Shown here: in pieces, positions 6,130-8,772 of the stretch | How the letters are laid out: each line of letters opens with the position of its first letter | Numbering within the stretch: the stretch's first letter is position 1 | NCBI GenBank assembly: GCA_002498185.1 | Contig: DAGO01000083.1 | Coordinates: forward strand, 1-8,772 | Direction: 5' to 3' | DNA length: 8,772 nucleotides | DNA from: Euryarchaeota archaeon UBA10 | Lineage (GTDB): Archaea > Thermoplasmatota > Poseidoniia > Poseidoniales > Poseidoniaceae | Program-made: the position numbers and the translations under genes | The notes under the pieces: generated by a model | Seen by the model: the letters and a program-made list of their open reading frames with translations, nothing else | What the model was told of the DNA's origin: nothing | The model's database searches: none

Positions 6130-6682
6130 CGGCAGCTAGCATAACTACACCAGCAGTTACTACTACGCCAATTGCAGGCAGGAATGAGTCGTCGTCACCA
6201 TCTCCGGATGATTCCTTTGGACAGTTATCTCCGCCCCATTCTCCATCATTGAACCAGCAGTCAGACCATGTCTTGTAGAAGCCTGAAGAAGGGAACATTT
6301 CAGTGGAGTCATTATCGTCTGCATAGGTTGCCTTGACTCTCCAGTTAACATAGGAATGGTCTTCGATTGTTGTGACTGCGGAACTGAAGGTTAGATTATC
6401 ATCGGTTGACAATTCTGCAGTTGTAGGTGCGAAACAAACGCCTTCATTGTTACAAATTTGTGTAACCAATTCAAAAGTTGTATTATTGCTTGCAGCATCG
6501 CTGTTTAGAGTCATGGTAATTTCCCAATCTTCCAAATCTGTGCTGGTTTCAGTGTGAGTGATTTCGCTGAAGATAGTTTCCTCAACAACTGGCTCGATAT
6601 TGACTCCGCCTTCTCCTGCAGCGCTAGCAGTATTGAGCAAAGCCATGCTCATTAGAATACAGATAATCACTTTTGATTTCAC
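6113..6682 (-). CDS. Secreted surface protein with signal peptide and C-terminal membrane anchor
   Basis: Reading from GTG 6682 gives 189 residues. An in-frame ATG at 6697 adds MGDGI. GTG 6682 is preferred because it forms a GTGA overlap with the stop of the upstream PUA gene, is preceded by GGAGATGG, and leaves a clean signal peptide: KSK, hydrophobic VIICILMSMALL, cleavage after TASA at about residue 21. The mature part is acidic and threonine/asparagine-rich with a beta pattern. It has two cysteine pairs, QICNNEGVC (77/83) and DCWFNDGEWGGDNC (142/154), and several N-glycosylation sequons such as NNT. A polar SSGDGDDD spacer leads to a membrane helix at about 167-185 and a short RFE end, as in anchored archaeal surface proteins. 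It lacks a clear PGF motif. The function is unknown. The ATG at 6697 remains possible. Confidence 0.72.
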   Translation of the reverse strand: MKSKVIICILMSMALLNTASAAGEGGVNIEPVVEETIFSEITHTETSTDLEDWEITMTLNSDAASNNTTFELVTQICNNEGVCFAPTTAELSTDDNLTFSSAVTTIEDHSYVNWRVKATYADDNDSTEMFPSSGFYKTWSDCWFNDGEWGGDNCPKESSGDGDDDSFLPAIGVVVTAGVVMLAAATRFE

Positions 6683-7188
6683 AATTCCATCTCCCATAAC
6701 TCGTCACCAACCCAATGAATATTCTTTAGGCCCTTCCCTTTTAATTCTTTGACCAAACTGATTCCATCCTTGACAGCCCAGCCAATGGCTAGAGGTCGCT
6801 TATGTTGCTGATCCCGTACCCAAACCAAATCACCTTCAGCGATTTCTTCATCAGCGTTGTGAATCCCAGCAACCATACAATCTGCGCCTTTCATCAAAAA
6901 TGGAATCGCACCATGGTCTACCTCGACATATCTCTTTTCACATGGATGTGCAAGGAAACCTCGCAAGGTTAGGAATACTACTCTTTCATCATCAGGACTC
7001 ATCAATTCAACCGCCAAAGGAACTCTATCGACTAGAACCATTTTCCACGGGCCATAATCTGCCATTTCTAAAAATGCGCCATCGACAGCTAGGTCGATGC
7101 CAAGTGCATCCTCAAGGTCTTTGAGAAGAGGTGCTATGTGTTTGCGACGTACCGGCCTTCGCTTCTTAATTTGCCAATCCTTCGCCAT
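6679..7188 (-). CDS. Archaeal PUA-domain RNA-binding protein, MCT-1/Tma20-like
   Basis: This encodes 169 residues. The frame is open to 7293, but that would run into the divergent hydrolase gene, and the family start fits ATG 7188. The N-terminal domain (about 1-85) begins with basic KKRRPVRRKHIAPLLKDLED, followed by a strand-rich part (WKMVLVDRVPLAVEL, VVFLTLRGFL), as in the pre-PUA domain of this family. The PUA domain (about 86-163) has YVEVDHGAIPFLMKGADCM, AGIHNADEEIAEGDLVWVRD, RPLAIGWAV and the very typical ending GKGLKNIHWVGDELWEME. Family members bind structured RNA; eukaryotic MCT-1 acts in translation re-initiation and ribosome recycling with DENR. In archaea the role is inferred to be ribosome-linked. 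The GTGA overlap couples it to a surface-protein gene, an odd partner. Other PUA proteins (a TruB-like relic, an ArcTGT fragment) fit less well. Confidence 0.85.
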   Translation of the reverse strand: MAKDWQIKKRRPVRRKHIAPLLKDLEDALGIDLAVDGAFLEMADYGPWKMVLVDRVPLAVELMSPDDERVVFLTLRGFLAHPCEKRYVEVDHGAIPFLMKGADCMVAGIHNADEEIAEGDLVWVRDQQHKRPLAIGWAVKDGISLVKELKGKGLKNIHWVGDELWEMEL

Positions 7189-7254
7189 ATCCCGCCGTAT
7201 GGATTCACAGGTTTGACCCTTCGGTTTGATGAGCCTAGTCCCCTTGGGATTATC

Positions 7255-7824
7255 ATGGACGTATGGTGTGCCATCCGAACTTATCCCAAACATGCAACGG
7301 AATTGGGTAACCCCATTCCCACCGAGCCTGTATTTTTCTTGAAGCCATCATCAAGTGTTGTAGAGTTCGGCACTATCGATACATGTAATGGAGATGTACA
7401 TCATGAAATTGAATTAGTTCTGAAAATAGGGCCAAACAACCAACCTACTCACATGGCTCTAGGACTAGATTTGACCAAGAGGAGCATCCAAGACCATCTC
7501 AAAGAAAAGAGCCTGCCTTGGGCTGAAGCAAAAGCGTTCACTGGAAGCGCAGTTCTAGGGAACTGGGTTGAATACAATCCCAAGGCAGAATATTCACTTG
7601 AAGTAAATGGGAATGAAGTGCAAAGAGGCTCGCTTGCTATGATGAGTTGGACTCCGAAGCAACTGATTGCTAAACTTGCAAATTGGGCTCCTATTCGAGA
7701 GGGTGACATCCTGTTTACTGGAACGCCTTCAGGTGTGGGTCCATTGTCAAAAAATGATGAGGTAACAGCCTCGCTATACATCGAAAGCGAACATATTCTC
7801 TCCCATCACGCAAAATGTGTTTGA
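7255..7824 (+). CDS. Short fumarylacetoacetate hydrolase (FAH) family protein
   Basis: This encodes 189 residues from ATG 7255; longer starts would overlap the divergent PUA gene. The protein begins near the FAH core (VWCAIRTYPKHATELGN), then PVFFLKPSSSVV. Metal-binding residues are visible as HHEIE (Glu51 and Glu53) and LDLT (Asp72). They are followed by SLPWAEAKAFTGSAVLG with Lys93, LEVNGNEVQRGS, and the glycine-rich TGTPSGVGPLS (155-165). FAH enzymes cleave C-C bonds in acylpyruvates or decarboxylate oxaloacetate-like acids with Mg2+ or Mn2+. The spacing between the second Glu and the Asp is about 12 residues shorter than in the usual acylpyruvase-type members, so the VSEEDA-like helix seems missing, and the protein is shorter than the common 210-220 residues. 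The actual substrate is unknown. Nothing nearby suggests aromatic degradation. Confidence 0.82.
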   Translation: MDVWCAIRTYPKHATELGNPIPTEPVFFLKPSSSVVEFGTIDTCNGDVHHEIELVLKIGPNNQPTHMALGLDLTKRSIQDHLKEKSLPWAEAKAFTGSAVLGNWVEYNPKAEYSLEVNGNEVQRGSLAMMSWTPKQLIAKLANWAPIREGDILFTGTPSGVGPLSKNDEVTASLYIESEHILSHHAKCV

Positions 7825-7833
7825 GGCATACCA

Positions 7834-7843
7834 TTCAAATATG
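7834..7843 (+). promoter_or_regulatory. Possible TATA-like element upstream of rps8e
   Basis: TTCAAATATG lies about 36-45 bases before ATG 7879 in the 54-base gap after the hydrolase gene. A start about 26 bases downstream, at about 7865, gives a leader of about 14 bases that would contain part of the TGGAGA Shine-Dalgarno-like sequence at 7864-7869. This would let the ribosomal gene be expressed independently of the hydrolase. Confidence 0.4.
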
Positions 7844-7878
7844 AACGGCTGGTCGGCAAGCCGCTGGAGACAATTAAC

Positions 7879-8253
7879 ATGGCACAGTGGCACGGAATTT
7901 CACGTCGCAAGTCAACAGGTGGTCGTCGCGTAGCTGCACGTGGTAAGCGCAGTACCGAAATCTCATCCGAGAAGCAATTCGCTTTGATTGGAGAACCTAA
8001 GAGAAAGATCTACCGCAAGACCGGTGGAAACACACTAGTTCGTGTTCTTTCAGACAACCGTTGCACAGTCAACGGTAAGGACGGAAAGTCTACTATCGCA
8101 ACAATTACCAATGTTGTAAGAAATGATGCAAATCCAAACTACACTCGTAGAAACATCCTGACCAAGGGTGCTATCGTAGATACCGACAAAGGACAAGTCA
8201 AGATTACTTCTCGCCCAGGACACGATGGCGTCCTAAACGGCGTAGTTCTTTGA
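7879..8253 (+). CDS. rps8e: 30S ribosomal protein S8e
   Basis: This encodes 124 residues, the usual archaeal length (about 125). The family signature is clear: SRRKSTGGRRVAARGKRSTE at the N-terminus, then GEPKRKIYRKTGGNTLVRVL (38-57), ITNVVRNDANPNYTRRNILT (76-95) and KGAIVDTDKGQVKITSRPGH with GVLNGVV at the end. S8e is a structural protein of the small ribosomal subunit found in archaea and eukaryotes but not bacteria. The start ATG lies nine bases after a TGGAGA site. The SRP19 gene follows after 36 bases, and the two probably form one transcript. Both products contribute to making and targeting proteins. The abundance of basic residues and the absence of acidic surface patches in the N-terminal arm fit rRNA contact. 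Confidence 0.97.
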   Translation: MAQWHGISRRKSTGGRRVAARGKRSTEISSEKQFALIGEPKRKIYRKTGGNTLVRVLSDNRCTVNGKDGKSTIATITNVVRNDANPNYTRRNILTKGAIVDTDKGQVKITSRPGHDGVLNGVVL

Positions 8254-8266
8254 ATGGGTTCAAATC

Positions 8267-8287
8267 CAACCACCCACTGAGGGGTTG
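8267..8287 (+). promoter_or_regulatory. Hairpin that would cover the SRP19 ribosome-binding site
   Basis: CAACC-A-CC, loop CACTGA and GGGGTTG form a seven-pair stem with one bulged A. The right arm (8281-8287) contains most of the GAGGGG site (8279-8284) that lies five bases before ATG 8290. Folding would hide this site and lower SRP19 translation relative to S8e. The pairing is directly visible; the regulatory role is inferred. It could also slow transcription after rps8e, but no T run follows. Confidence 0.4.
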
Positions 8288-8289
8288 AC

Positions 8290-8748
8290 ATGGACCACAA
8301 TCCAGACCGAATCGCAGTCTGGCCTGGCTACTTTGATGCTAAGGTTAGTCGTCGTAGCGGTCGCCGTGTTCCTAGAGACTCCAGCGTTCTCAAACCAGAC
8401 TTGGAGGGCCTGTTTATCGCATCCCGCGCATTAGGACTGAGAAAGGTCAAGCGCGAAGAAAGAGTTTCACATCCTAACCGCCCTCATGCTAAGGAAGGTA
8501 GACTCTGGGTTTCCAAGAAAGGTGCAAAGGAATCTATCGGCGCCGGCTCTAAGGAAGAGATTCTGCAATTGATCGGTGGCCAATGGCGCCAAATGCAGAA
8601 AGACCAGCGCAACGATGAGAAGGAAGCACAAAAGCGCGGGCCAAAGGTTGGCGACAAGCGCGCTCGCTCCCAACGCAAAGGTGCGAATAAGGCTAGAGCA
8701 GCACAAGCTCGCGCTCAACGCAGTCAGAAGCAAAGGCGTCGCCGCTGA
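8290..8748 (+). CDS. srp19: Signal recognition particle subunit SRP19 with a long basic tail
   Basis: This encodes 152 residues from an ATG five bases after a GAGGGG site. The core at about residues 8-100 carries the SRP19 motifs: AVWPGYFDAKVSRRSGRRVP (9-28), then LKPDLEGLFIASRALGLRKV, and the HPNRPHAKEGRLWVSKK segment that contacts 7S RNA. SRP19 binds helices 6 and 8 of the SRP RNA and helps SRP54 assemble, so it serves the insertion and export of proteins such as the surface proteins coded nearby. Archaeal SRP19 is usually about 90-100 residues. Here residues 101-152 form an extension very rich in Lys, Arg, Gln and Ala (KRARSQRKGANKARAAQARA), likely disordered or helical and RNA-binding. 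The gene follows rps8e by 36 bases. Confidence 0.95.
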   Translation: MDHNPDRIAVWPGYFDAKVSRRSGRRVPRDSSVLKPDLEGLFIASRALGLRKVKREERVSHPNRPHAKEGRLWVSKKGAKESIGAGSKEEILQLIGGQWRQMQKDQRNDEKEAQKRGPKVGDKRARSQRKGANKARAAQARAQRSQKQRRRR

Positions 8749-8772
8749 TTATTCAGCCAGCCAAGTTTCTAC

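Noticed and set aside
7138..7254. N-terminal extension of the FAH protein overlapping the divergent PUA gene
   Set aside because: The added residues do not match the family; the FAH core begins at ATG 7255.
7846..7863. Inverted repeat CGGCT / AGCCG in the rps8e leader, considered as an S8e autoregulatory site
   Set aside because: The stem is only five pairs with an eight-base loop, and the TATA-like element predicts a transcript start at about 7865, downstream of the stem.
8257..8267. GGTTCAAATCC, a perfect tRNA T-arm-like string after rps8e
   Set aside because: The bases upstream are S8e coding sequence and no acceptor, D or anticodon arm can be formed; the flanking bases do not extend a five-pair T stem. 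It is a chance match.

Overview
The window most likely comes from a euryarchaeal-type archaeon. The best guess is a marine Poseidoniales / Marine Group II archaeon or a close relative in the Thermoplasmatota. The domain call is firm. Ribosomal protein S8e, SRP19 and a MCT-1-like PUA protein are archaeal/eukaryotic families, and start signals mix TATA-like boxes with a GAGGTGA Shine-Dalgarno (SD) site. The lineage call is an inference from style: compact divergent and convergent genes, and many acidic single-pass surface proteins with Asp/Glu/Thr-rich ectodomains, SAP or GPP-type tails and a C-terminal anchor.

Layout. Positions 1-189 hold the C-terminal end of a thiopurine-methyltransferase-like SAM methyltransferase. 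Two small membrane-protein genes (273-611 and 1017-1277) flank a reverse-strand gene for an 81-residue winged-helix protein (650-895). A reverse-strand ATP-grasp ligase of the RimK type (1284-2474) carries an extra C-terminal RCK_C/TrkA-C-like domain. Divergent from it are two large membrane-protein genes. The first (2561-3616) encodes two membrane segments and a cytoplasmic tail of collagen-like GPP repeats. The second (3682-5790) encodes a cytoplasmic SAP domain, an acidic linker, one membrane span and a 555-residue outer domain. A small soluble protein (5800-6129) is translationally linked to the SAP gene. It meets, tail to tail with a 17-bp overlap, a reverse-strand pair: a PUA-domain protein (6679-7188) followed by a secreted C-terminally anchored protein (6113-6682) through a GTGA stop/start overlap. 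Divergent from the PUA gene is a short fumarylacetoacetate-hydrolase family gene (7255-7824). Then come rps8e (7879-8253) and the SRP19 gene (8290-8748), which look like a protein-synthesis/secretion pair.

How the genes relate. The right half mixes translation and protein-targeting functions (PUA protein, S8e, SRP19) with surface proteins that would need the SRP/Sec route. The left half is accessory. The most unusual items are the RimK-RCK_C fusion, which suggests ligand-controlled glutamylation, and the SAP-transmembrane protein, which could tie nucleic acid to the membrane. No mobile elements, CRISPR arrays, tRNAs or rRNAs were seen, and no gene-free stretch exceeds about 110 bases.
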